From: Pseudomonadota bacterium
GTDB lineage: Bacteria; Myxococcota; Polyangia; GCA-2747355; JACKDQ01
DNA length: 6,308 bases
NCBI GenBank assembly: GCA_030591195.1
Contig: JAUVBO010000180.1
Span: 1 to 6,308 of the forward strand
Direction: 5' to 3'
The notes beneath the pieces were generated by a model that was given only the letters and a program-made list of their open reading frames with translations, was not told the origin of the DNA and made no database searches. Made by a program: the position numbers and the translations under genes. Shown piece after piece: positions 1 to 5,930 of this stretch. The number at the start of each line of letters is the position of its first letter. Within the stretch, counting starts at the first letter, position 1.

Positions 1-1
1 C

Positions 2-1069
2 GCTGGCCGGGTGGCGTTTCGCGAGCGCCTCGGTGGCCCGGCTGCCGCCCTCGAGCTCGAACGCGCGACACGCCCTGATCCCGGGCGCGCCACCGCGCTT
101 GGCAAGCTGCTCGACGAGCACGGCTACCTCACGCCGACCTGGGCCTGGCCCCAGCTCCAGCTGCTCGTCTGTCCGACCAGCGGCGCGTCCCGCTCGGCCG
201 CCGATCGGCTCCCCGACCGCTACGGCGACCTGGCGATCCTCGATCCGGGTCATCACTGCGCCCAGGCCCCGCTCACCGGCCCTCTCGAGGGCGACGAGGG
301 CGGGCCGCTGCTGGTCGAGGGGCAGTACTGGGAGTTTCTCGTCGCCGGCGAACGATCGGGGCCGCAGCCGGTCTCGGCCCTGCGCTCGGGGGGGCGCTAC
401 CAGCCAGTGGTCACCACGCCCGGGGGGCTCTACCGCTACGCGATGGACCTGACGATCGAGGTCGTCGAGCAGGCGCGCCACGGGGGAGTCCCGCGGGTGG
501 CTCTGTCTCTTGGCCCCGGCTGCTCAGTGCGGCCGCTCGGCGGCGAGGCCGACGGCGCGGTGGACGGCGAGCTGGTCGCCGAGGCGGTGGCCGAAGCCAG
601 CCGCCAGCACGAGCTCGGGATCACCGGGCAGACCGCTTGGTTCGGCGAGAGCTTCGTGCTCGACCGCCAGCAGGCGGCAGCCTCCCCACCCGAGGCGACC
701 GCGAAGAAGCCCGGCTGGCTGGGGCGGTTGCTGCGCTCGTGGACCGGCGACCGAACCGCCGCCGCCAAGCGCCAGGCGCTGAACTTGATTCTCGAGCCGG
801 TGGTCACCATCGACGAGCCGGTCTGCCGTCGGCTGCTGACCGCCGTGGACAGATCGTTGCGCGATCGCTGCAGCGCCTACGACGAGGCGCGTGCGCGACA
901 GGGCGGCCTGGCCTCGCCGCGCGCGCTGCTGCTCGTTCGTGGCACCTTCGCCCGACAGGCTCGTCGGCGGGTCGCCCGCGGCCTACCGGGGGCCCACGTC
1001 TCGCCCCCGCCATTGGTCGAGCGGGCGCCGATCCTCGAGGACGACGAGATCGTCTGTCACGTCGACTAG
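2..1069 (+). CDS. GH3 auxin-responsive-promoter family protein (ANL-type acyl-adenylating fold), C-terminal part, 5' truncated
   Basis: The reading frame is open to the left edge, so the true start is probably upstream. A GTG at 11 would give 352 aa, whereas GH3 proteins usually have about 500-600. Numbered from that GTG, the GH3 pattern is clear: a WPQLQLLVC strand (46-54) matching the usual WP.L..I.C, a D-P-G-H-H-C-A-Q segment (78-85) at the place of the GH3 Y-x-x-S-E motif, EGQYWEFL (103-110) matching the conserved ..H.FEF, TTPGGLYRY (135-143), and a C-terminal subdomain with SAYDEARARQGG (288-299), LLLVRGTFAR (307-316) and a terminal P-P-L-V-E. Characterised plant GH3 enzymes adenylate carboxylic acids (jasmonate, auxin, benzoates) and join them to amino acids; bacterial members are mostly uncharacterised. 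Here the motif glutamate is Q85, and the normal YRYR-x-G-D reads YRYAMDL, so ordinary adenylation chemistry is uncertain. No signal peptide or membrane segment is visible; probably cytosolic. The family call is good; the substrate is unknown. Confidence 0.8.
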   Translation, partial: AGRVAFRERLGGPAAALELERATRPDPGRATALGKLLDEHGYLTPTWAWPQLQLLVCPTSGASRSAADRLPDRYGDLAILDPGHHCAQAPLTGPLEGDEGGPLLVEGQYWEFLVAGERSGPQPVSALRSGGRYQPVVTTPGGLYRYAMDLTIEVVEQARHGGVPRVALSLGPGCSVRPLGGEADGAVDGELVAEAVAEASRQHELGITGQTAWFGESFVLDRQQAAASPPEATAKKPGWLGRLLRSWTGDRTAAAKRQALNLILEPVVTIDEPVCRRLLTAVDRSLRDRCSAYDEARARQGGLASPRALLLVRGTFARQARRRVARGLPGAHVSPPPLVERAPILEDDEIVCHVD

Positions 1070-1222
1070 TCAGCGGTTTTTGCTTGCGGTCCGGCAGATT
1101 GCGTGGCATCGAGTAGCGTTGTTCTCGGAGGAGGGCTCAGGCGCGAGCGAGCGGGACCGTCACCTTGACCTCAGGAGCTTTCGCGCCGCGGCGCCTTTCA
1201 CACCCAGAGGATCGCGGGCGGC
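1070..1222. other. intergenic gap between the GH3-like gene and the DedA gene
   Basis: This 153-nt gap has no convincing gene, terminator or promoter. It begins with a T5 run (1076-1080) that lacks a preceding GC stem. A strong Shine-Dalgarno-like GGAGGAGGG at 1127-1135 has no ATG or GTG at a usable distance. A perfect 12-bp palindrome, GCGCCGCGGCGC, lies at 1183-1194, about 28 nt before the dedA start. TTGACC at 1165-1170 resembles a -35 box but has no -10 partner at 16-18 nt. Whether dedA has its own promoter cannot be decided by eye. Confidence 0.4.
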
Positions 1223-1936
1223 ATGGAAGCGAGGATCCTCCAGCTCGTTCAGTCCCATCCGGCGTACGCCTACCTGGTGGTGTTCGGCGTGCTGCTGCTG
1301 TGCGGGCTCGGTGTGCCGTTGCCCGAAGACATCACGCTGATCGCCGGCGGCTACACTGTCTATCTGGCCCAGCAGCACGGGCTGGGCAGCCCGTCGCTGC
1401 TGCCGATGATCGGGGTCGGCTTCATGGGTGTGCTCACCGGAGACGTCTTCCTCTTCACCCTCGGTCGCTGGCTTGGCCCGCGGGCGACCAAGATCTGGCC
1501 CTTCCGCACGATGTTGTCGAAGAAGCGGATCGAACGGGCCCAGTACTTCTTCCAGCGCTACGGCGCGTGGACCGCGTTCATCGCGCGCTTCGCTGCCGGG
1601 CTCCGCGCGCCCACCTACTTCCTCGCCGGCAGCATGGGGATGAAGCGACGGACCTTCATCCTCGCCGATGGCTCGGCGGCGATGCTCAGCGTGCCGCTGT
1701 TGGTCTGGGTCGCCTGGCGCTTCGGCGCCCAGCTCGATCGGGTCAAGGTCTGGCTGACCAACAGCAAGTACGCCGTTGGAGGCCTGGTCGCGGCGCTGAT
1801 CATCTACCTGGTGGTCAAGGCGCTGCTCAAGCGGCGACGTGGCGCGGCCGAGGCCGCCAGCAGCTCGAGCGGCGATCAAGCAATCGATCCGCCGACCTCC
1901 GAGCCTTCGCCTCGAGATCTCGAGAGCCAGCGCTGA
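1223..1936 (+). CDS. DedA family (SNARE-associated/VTT domain) inner-membrane protein
   Basis: This 237-aa integral membrane protein carries the DedA signature set: CGLGVPLPEDITLIAGG (27-43, the G-x-P-x-P-x-E loop with E35), GD at 73-74 followed by GR at 81-82, RFAAGLR (122-128) and AGSMGM (135-140). The two arginines R122 and R128 are six residues apart, as are the functionally important pair in E. coli YqjA/YghB. Hydrophobic stretches lie at about 16-42, 58-80, 143-169 and 184-202, with an amphipathic part at 113-135. DedA proteins act in envelope homeostasis; several members are linked to undecaprenyl-phosphate or phospholipid flipping, but the substrate cannot be read here. The tail (203-237) is polar and low in complexity, beginning KRRRG, probably cytoplasmic. 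ATG 1223 is the only plausible start, because the frame is closed by TGA at 1166 with no other start between; AGAGGA at 1206-1211 is a somewhat distant ribosome site. It stands alone, 153 nt after the GH3-like gene. Confidence 0.92.
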   Translation: MEARILQLVQSHPAYAYLVVFGVLLLCGLGVPLPEDITLIAGGYTVYLAQQHGLGSPSLLPMIGVGFMGVLTGDVFLFTLGRWLGPRATKIWPFRTMLSKKRIERAQYFFQRYGAWTAFIARFAAGLRAPTYFLAGSMGMKRRTFILADGSAAMLSVPLLVWVAWRFGAQLDRVKVWLTNSKYAVGGLVAALIIYLVVKALLKRRRGAAEAASSSSGDQAIDPPTSEPSPRDLESQR

Positions 1937-1954
1937 GATCCTTCCCCGGGAAAA

Positions 1955-1983
1955 TTGAGATCACGTTTCGGCGTTGCTAGGAT
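1955..1983 (+). promoter_or_regulatory. predicted sigma-70-type promoter upstream of the 2057 gene
   Basis: TTGAGA (1955-1960), a spacer of exactly 17 nt, then TAGGAT (1978-1983). The boxes match the TTGACA/TATAAT consensus at 5 of 6 and 4 of 6 positions, and the region is locally AT-richer than its surroundings. Transcription would start near 1990, giving a leader of about 65 nt to the TTG at 2057. It falls in the gap after dedA, where a promoter is expected. The call rests only on box match and position. Confidence 0.5.
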
Positions 1984-2056
1984 CGGATCCAGATCAGGAG
2001 GCACGGCAGCTTCGCGGTTGTCTTCCTTGGAAGTGTCTTGCTGACGAGAGTTTTCC

Positions 2057-2527
2057 TTGGGCAAAGAGGAGGCGGCCACGTCGACTTCGAACAAGCGCCC
2101 GATGGCTAGGGTCAGTCGCGTTGGGCTGTTCCGGCGCCGGATCATCGAGACGCTCTCCCCGACGGGCATCGAGGCGTTGCTCGCGGCCGCGTCGATCATC
2201 AGCGAGGGCCAGCTGGCCGCCGATGGGCGGTTCTTCGGCAGCACGATGATCACCATCGATCTCGCCCAGCTGGCCGAGCATGTCACCGACGACTGTGATG
2301 CTCGAACCGCCGCCCGGATCGCCGAGGATCTGTCCGCCGAGCGAGTGCTGCTCGGTCGACTGGCCGGCCGGGCGCGGGCCGAGGCGCGGAGGATCGCCAA
2401 GCGTCCGCTCGATCGTCTCGAGACCGAGGTGCGGGTCAGGGCGGAGGGCCGCTCGCTGCTGGTCGACGTGGACGTCGAGGGCTGGGCCGAGCAGGCGAGC
2501 GAACGATCGGCGGGAAGCGGCAACTAG
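2057..2527 (+). CDS. hypothetical protein, small soluble, family not recognised
   Basis: The frame gives 156 aa from TTG 2057 or 141 aa from ATG 2102. TTG has a weak GAGAG ribosome site at 2046-2050, and the 14 codons between the two starts mostly end in G or C as in coding sequence; ATG 2102 has no Shine-Dalgarno. TGA at 2042 closes the frame upstream. I do not recognise the family. Numbered from the ATG, the protein has a basic start (LFRRRIIETLSP, 9-20), a small-residue helix (22-35), a central FFGSTMITIDLAQLAEHV (44-61), a helix rich in alanine and charge (66-98) and a C-terminal beta hairpin with alternating polar and hydrophobic residues (106-127). There is no signal peptide, membrane span, cysteine cluster or catalytic motif. 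Strong third-position GC and a promoter-like sequence upstream support a real gene. It lies 95 nt before the MerR-TPR regulator, but a functional link is only inference from adjacency. Confidence 0.7.
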   Translation: MGKEEAATSTSNKRPMARVSRVGLFRRRIIETLSPTGIEALLAAASIISEGQLAADGRFFGSTMITIDLAQLAEHVTDDCDARTAARIAEDLSAERVLLGRLAGRARAEARRIAKRPLDRLETEVRVRAEGRSLLVDVDVEGWAEQASERSAGSGN

Positions 2528-2616
2528 CCCGTTGTTTCAGGCGACGAGACCATCGCCCCGATGCGCCGACGCGTACGGGAGTGATCGATCGTCTCGCCGA
2601 ACCGAGGTAAGGTCAG
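2410..2616 (+). repeat. pair of imperfect direct repeats, 2410-2439 and 2586-2616
   Basis: The two units share three blocks in the same order: CGATCGTCTCG (2410-2420 and 2586-2596), ACCGAGGT (2423-2430 and 2601-2608) and GGTCAG (2434-2439 and 2611-2616), with spacers of 2 or 4 nt and then 3 or 2 nt. That is 25 shared bases in about 31. The first unit lies inside the coding region of the hypothetical gene, where it encodes the start of the C-terminal strand; the second covers the leader and ribosome site of the MerR-TPR gene. A local partial duplication would explain it, but shared codon habits such as CTCGAG-like words could contribute. Confidence 0.4.
2542..2599 (+). repeat. imperfect inverted repeat (stem-loop) in the leader of the MerR-TPR gene
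   Basis: CGAGACCATCG (2545-2555) pairs with CGATCGTCTCG (2586-2596) at 10 of 11 positions. Extending outward to 2542-2555 with 2586-2599 gives 12 of 14 pairs, enclosing a 30-nt loop. No T-run follows, so it is not a typical intrinsic terminator of the upstream gene. Its place just before the regulator's ribosome site (GAGGTAAGG, 2604-2612) would fit an RNA structure affecting translation, or an operator for a dimeric HTH protein. Both are inference, and a chance pairing in GC-rich DNA is possible. Confidence 0.35.
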
Positions 2617-2622
2617 ACCAGG

Positions 2623-3684
2623 ATGACCGAGCAGATCAAGCAGAGCCACGGCGTCAGCGCAGCACAGACGCTCTTCACCGTGCGGGACGTGGCGCGGATT
2701 TTCGGGCTCAAGGAGAGCCGGCTGCGCTACTGGGCTCAGACCGGCTTCATCAATCCGAGTGGACGCAAGGGAGGGTACCGGACCTACACCTTCAGCGATC
2801 TGGTCGAGATCAAGGCCGCCCACGGGCTGATCGAGGCCGGCATTCCGCTCCAGCGGGTGCGGCGGACGCTCAAGGCGCTGCGCCAGGCAATGCCCGCCGA
2901 GCAGGCGTCGCTGACGCGACTGCGGGTCCAGAGCGACGGCGACGACCTAGTGGTCACCGAGGACGACGCGACCTTCAACCCGGTCTCGGGGCAGCTGTTG
3001 ATCGACTTCGAGCTGGTCGAGGTGGGCCAGCAAGCGGCCGAGGTGCTTCAGTTCGCTGAGGCCGCCGCACGCCGCAGCGAGCGTGGCGAGACCCCCGAGC
3101 TGCGGATCAGCCCGCTCGAGCCCCTCGATCAGGTCGATCGGGAGGGTGTCGCGGCGGGCGAGGACTCGGCCACCGCCTACGGCTGGTTCCTCCGCGGCTG
3201 TGCCCTCGACGAGCAGGGCAACCAGGTGGACGAGGCGATCGCGGCCTACCGGCGTTCGATCGACCTCGACCCGGGCCTCGCCGCGGCCCACACCAACCTC
3301 GGCAACCTCCACTACCGGCTCGAGCAGCGGTCGGACGCCCTGCGCTGCTACGAGGTGGCCTGCTCGCTCGACCCCGAGCAGGCCGAGGCGCGCTACAACC
3401 TGGCCAACATCTACGAGGAAGAGGGCGACTACGACCTGGCCATCGCCGAGTACCGCCAGGCCCTGCGCCGCGCTCCCGACTTCGCCGACCTGCACTTCAA
3501 CCTCGCCCTGACCCTCGAGCGTGTCGGCAGTCGCGTCCAGGCGATCCGGCACTGGCGTCGCTACCTCGAGCTCGGCGGCGAAGAGGGGGGCGAGGATCCG
3601 TGGCAGCGCATCGCCGTCGAGCACCTCGCGCGGCTCGAGCGGGCCGACGGCAGGCGCTCCTCCGAGCAACAGGGCGAGGACTGA
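2623..3684 (+). CDS. MerR-type HTH regulator fused to C-terminal tetratricopeptide repeats
   Basis: This 353-aa protein has two parts. Residues 17-90 are a MerR winged helix-turn-helix: FTVRDVARIFGL (18-29), ESRLRYWAQTGFINPS (31-46), the wing GGYRTYTFSDL (50-60) and the helix LIEAGIPLQRVRRTL (69-83). A beta-rich linker with SGQLLIDFEL (122-131) follows, then four consecutive 34-residue TPRs at about 184-217, 218-251, 252-285 and 286-319, with typical N-L-G-N, A-I-A-x-Y and D-P ends. The classic MerR coiled coil and effector-binding domain are absent, so any signal is probably a protein contact made by the TPRs rather than a bound metal or drug. Many MerR proteins are dimeric activators acting on promoters with long spacers; whether this one works so is unknown. 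The start is ATG 2623, with GAGGTAAGG ending 10 nt before it. The stop lies 6 nt before the methyltransferase start, suggesting one transcript. The domain calls are firm; targets are unknown. Confidence 0.92.
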   Translation: MTEQIKQSHGVSAAQTLFTVRDVARIFGLKESRLRYWAQTGFINPSGRKGGYRTYTFSDLVEIKAAHGLIEAGIPLQRVRRTLKALRQAMPAEQASLTRLRVQSDGDDLVVTEDDATFNPVSGQLLIDFELVEVGQQAAEVLQFAEAAARRSERGETPELRISPLEPLDQVDREGVAAGEDSATAYGWFLRGCALDEQGNQVDEAIAAYRRSIDLDPGLAAAHTNLGNLHYRLEQRSDALRCYEVACSLDPEQAEARYNLANIYEEEGDYDLAIAEYRQALRRAPDFADLHFNLALTLERVGSRVQAIRHWRRYLELGGEEGGEDPWQRIAVEHLARLERADGRRSSEQQGED

Positions 3685-3690
3685 TCGGCC

Positions 3691-4419
3691 GTGTCGGCGG
3701 CGTTTCGCGCCTTTCGCCAGCTCAACGACCCGCGGCTCGCCCGGCTGGCGAGGCTGCGCAAGCGCTTCGATCGCAAGGCGCTGGCGCGGTTACTCGAGCC
3801 GGCTGATCCGCCGTCGCTCACCGATCGCCTGGTGATCGAGCTCGCCGAGCGGGGCGCGCTGCCGATCAAGGAGCTGTTCGAGTCGTTCGAGTTCTTCGAG
3901 CGCGTGCGGCGACGGACGCGCGCCCCGGCGGTGGCCGACCTCTGCTGCGGTCACGGGCTCACCGGCATCCTCTTCGCGGTCTTTTCCCGTCCGGTGCAGC
4001 GGGTGTTGCTGCTCGACCAGCGGCGGCCCAAGAGCCACGACAAGGTGCTCGCCGCGGCCACTGCCGCCGCGCCCTGGATCGAGGGTCGGGTGCGCTTCGT
4101 CGAGGTTCCGCTGAAGCGGGCGAGCGAGCACCTCGAGCCGGGCTGCTCGCTGGTCGCGGTGCACGCCTGCGGCGTGCGCACCGACCGCTGCATCGACCTC
4201 GCGATCTCACGACGGGCGGCGCTGGCGGTGATGCCCTGCTGCTACTTCGGCACCGGGCGCAAGGCGCCCCGGGCGCTGCGCAAGGCGTTCGGCGCCGAGC
4301 TCGCCACCGACATCGACCGGACCTACCGCTTGCAGCAGGCCGGCTTCGAGGTCGACTGGACCGAGGTGCCCAAGGCGATCACGGCGATGAACCGGGTGCT
4401 GGTCGCGCTTCCTCGGTAG
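3691..4419 (+). CDS. class I SAM-dependent methyltransferase, Methyltransf_32/TRM13-like core
   Basis: This 242-aa protein starts at GTG 3691, with GAGGA (3676-3680) inside the end of the previous gene as ribosome site. The SAM-binding motif I is VADLCCGHGLTG (81-92), and D109 in LLLDQRR sits at the end of the second strand, where the ribose is usually held. VAVHACGVRTDRCIDLAI (156-173) and VMPCCYFG (180-187) match the H-x-C-G...TD and PCC signatures of the Methyltransf_32 group, which includes TRM13-type tRNA methyltransferases and METTL25-like proteins. A late ITAMNRVLVAL (230-240) resembles the final strand. The N-terminal 60 residues are helical and basic (RLARLRKRFDRKALARLL), plausible for RNA contact. 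An RNA substrate is an inference from family; protein or small-molecule methylation is not excluded. No zinc-finger domain as in eukaryotic TRM13 is present. Spacing to the MerR-TPR gene (6 nt) suggests translational coupling. Confidence 0.85.
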   Translation: MSAAFRAFRQLNDPRLARLARLRKRFDRKALARLLEPADPPSLTDRLVIELAERGALPIKELFESFEFFERVRRRTRAPAVADLCCGHGLTGILFAVFSRPVQRVLLLDQRRPKSHDKVLAAATAAAPWIEGRVRFVEVPLKRASEHLEPGCSLVAVHACGVRTDRCIDLAISRRAALAVMPCCYFGTGRKAPRALRKAFGAELATDIDRTYRLQQAGFEVDWTEVPKAITAMNRVLVALPR

Positions 4420-4460
4420 AGGCCTGTTTCGAAGAGACCGCCCCGGGGCCAGCGACGAAG

Positions 4461-4468
4461 GAAGGTGG
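4461..4468 (+). promoter_or_regulatory. strong ribosome binding site of the outer-membrane barrel gene
   Basis: GAAGGTGG, within the purine-rich GAAGGAAGGTGGATC run, ends 6 nt before ATG 4475. It is the best Shine-Dalgarno match in the window, which fixes the start and fits an abundant envelope protein. The 55-nt gap from 4420 also holds a 10-bp palindrome, GCCCCGGGGC (4440-4449), and no clear promoter, so read-through from the methyltransferase gene is possible. Confidence 0.55.
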
Positions 4469-4474
4469 ATCATC

Positions 4475-5920
4475 ATGAAGCAGCACGATCCGCGTCACAC
4501 GCTCGCCGTCCTGGCAGCGGCCCTTGCCGTCGCAGGCGCCCCACCGGCGGCCGCCCAGGGCCTGTTCGAGGAGGCGGTGCAGCAGCGCACCAAGCCAGCG
4601 CCCAGCTCGCGCCCGAGCGAGGCGACGAGCGGCGAGGACTCCGGTGGCGCCAGGAGCGCGGGGGTCGCGGGTGGCGTCGGTGGCATCGGCTTCGAGCTCA
4701 ACGGGCACCTGCGCGGCGACCTGTACCTCGGCCGGATCCCCGAGCGCCGGGCGACCGAGGTCAAGAGCGGCTATGGCGAGCTGGCGCTCAAGGCGCGGGC
4801 GCGCAAGGGCGACCACGGCGACGCCTATGGCGAGCTGCGGTTTCGCGCCGGCTACGAGGGAGGCGAGCGGCAGCTGGTGGTGGACCTGCGCGAGGCCTAC
4901 GTCAACGCCTACCTCGGGCCGGTCGACCTGCGGGTCGGCCACCAGATCGTCATCTGGGGTCGGGCCGACGGCGTCAACCCGACGAACAACCTCACCCCGC
5001 GAGACATGCGCGTGCGCTCGCCGCTCGAGGACGACATGCGGCTGGCGAACTTCGCTGTCCGCGCCTACCTCGACCTCGCGCCGGTGCGCCTCGAGGCGGT
5101 CTGGCTGCCGTTCTTCGCCGCGTCACACTTCCCCCGCTTCGAGCTGCCGGGCGGCATCGCCCTCGGCGAGCCCGAGTACCCGAGCGCCAACCTGCGCAAC
5201 GGCACCCTCGCCGGCCGGGCACACCTCGAGCTGTCGGCGCTCGAGCTGTCGCTTTCGTACCTCGCGGGCACCGCGACCTTCCCGGGCATCGCGCTGCTCG
5301 GGGTCGATCCGGCAGCGGGGGTACCGCCGGCGATCAGCGTGGCCTTCGCCAGCTACCGCCACCAGGTCGTTGGCGGTGACTTCTCGACCTCCGTCGGTTC
5401 TTTCGGGGTGCGCGGCGAGGTCGCCCTCCACTGGCCCTTCGGCTACACCGACGCCGAGTACAAGCCGCTTCCCGATCTTCAGTACGTGCTCGGCGTCGAC
5501 CGTGAGCTCTTCGGTCAGCTGAGCATCATCGCCCAGTACAGCGGACGGACGGTCTTCGACTGGGACCACGATCCGCTGGCCACGACCTTCGCCGATCGCC
5601 CGCTGCTCGAGCAGGTGGCGCTCGAGCAGATCGTCGCCCGCAACCGGATGATCGCCGGCCAGCTGCAGCGGGTCCAGCACAGCGTGACCCTGCGGGCCGA
5701 GCTGCGGCTGCTGCAGGAGGCCCTGCGGATCGAGCTGCTCGGGATGGCCAACCTCTCCACCGAGGAGCTGCTGCTGCGGCCGAAGATCAGCTACGACCTC
5801 GCCGACGCCTTCACCGCCACCATCGGCGCCGAGATCTACCTCGGCGCCGACAACACCCTGTTCGGGATGATCGAGCAGACCCAGACCGCTGGCTACGCCG
5901 AGCTGCGGGCCTCTTTCTGA
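4475..5920 (+). CDS. outer-membrane beta-barrel protein, DUF1302-like, with signal peptide
   Basis: The 481-aa product begins with a Sec signal peptide: basic n-region, hydrophobic LAVLAAALAVAGAPPAAA, and likely cleavage after A27 (AAA|QG). A low-complexity Ser/Gly/Glu-rich linker (about 37-70) follows. From residue 71 to the end the sequence alternates polar and non-polar residues in short strands (GFELNGHLRGDLYLG, GELALKARARK, AYGELRFRAGY, QLVVDLREAYVNAYL), and it ends Y-A-E-L-R-A-S-F; a terminal aromatic after alternating residues is the usual BAM signal. The segment LRVGHQIVIWGRADGVNPTN (152-171), then NLTPRD, resembles the conserved R.G.Q.V.WG...NP...PRD of DUF1302-type porin-like proteins, which are often encoded beside MMPL/RND transporters and outer-membrane-lipoprotein-sorting (LolA-like) proteins. 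The RND gene starts 10 nt downstream, so a role as outer-membrane partner or channel of that pump, or in delivering its lipid-like cargo, is inferred. The barrel call is firm; the exact family is less so. Confidence 0.82.
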   Translation: MKQHDPRHTLAVLAAALAVAGAPPAAAQGLFEEAVQQRTKPAPSSRPSEATSGEDSGGARSAGVAGGVGGIGFELNGHLRGDLYLGRIPERRATEVKSGYGELALKARARKGDHGDAYGELRFRAGYEGGERQLVVDLREAYVNAYLGPVDLRVGHQIVIWGRADGVNPTNNLTPRDMRVRSPLEDDMRLANFAVRAYLDLAPVRLEAVWLPFFAASHFPRFELPGGIALGEPEYPSANLRNGTLAGRAHLELSALELSLSYLAGTATFPGIALLGVDPAAGVPPAISVAFASYRHQVVGGDFSTSVGSFGVRGEVALHWPFGYTDAEYKPLPDLQYVLGVDRELFGQLSIIAQYSGRTVFDWDHDPLATTFADRPLLEQVALEQIVARNRMIAGQLQRVQHSVTLRAELRLLQEALRIELLGMANLSTEELLLRPKISYDLADAFTATIGAEIYLGADNTLFGMIEQTQTAGYAELRASF

Positions 5921-5930
5921 GGAGCACCGG

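Noticed and set aside
1076..1080. T5 run after the GH3-like gene as a terminator
   Set aside because: No GC-rich stem precedes it.
1105..1125. TGGCA...TTG resembling a sigma-54 promoter before dedA
   Set aside because: The gap between the two elements is 10 nt after TGGCA rather than the required 6, so the geometry is wrong.
1127..1135. GGAGGAGGG, a strong Shine-Dalgarno-like sequence suggesting a small hidden gene
   Set aside because: No ATG or GTG lies within a workable distance downstream, and the first TTG (1165) is about 30 nt away.
1160..1879. Antisense frame of 239 aa opposite dedA, and the overlapping + frame 1165-1980
   Set aside because: Both are Arg/Ala/Gln/His-rich compositional shadows with no motif; the 1223 frame has all the DedA signatures.
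2280..3059. Alternative + strand frame spanning the hypothetical gene end and MerR start
   Set aside because: Arg-rich shadow bridging two genes; it conflicts with the clear MerR HTH.
2947..3669. Antisense frame of 240 aa opposite the TPR region
   Set aside because: Low-complexity Val/Leu/Gly/Glu sequence mirroring the TPR codons; the + strand has four clear TPRs.
4465..5522. Long alternative + strand frames (4465-5379 and 4524-5522) over the barrel gene
   Set aside because: Arg/Pro/Ser-rich products without domains; the 4475 frame has a signal peptide, barrel strands and the strong ribosome site.
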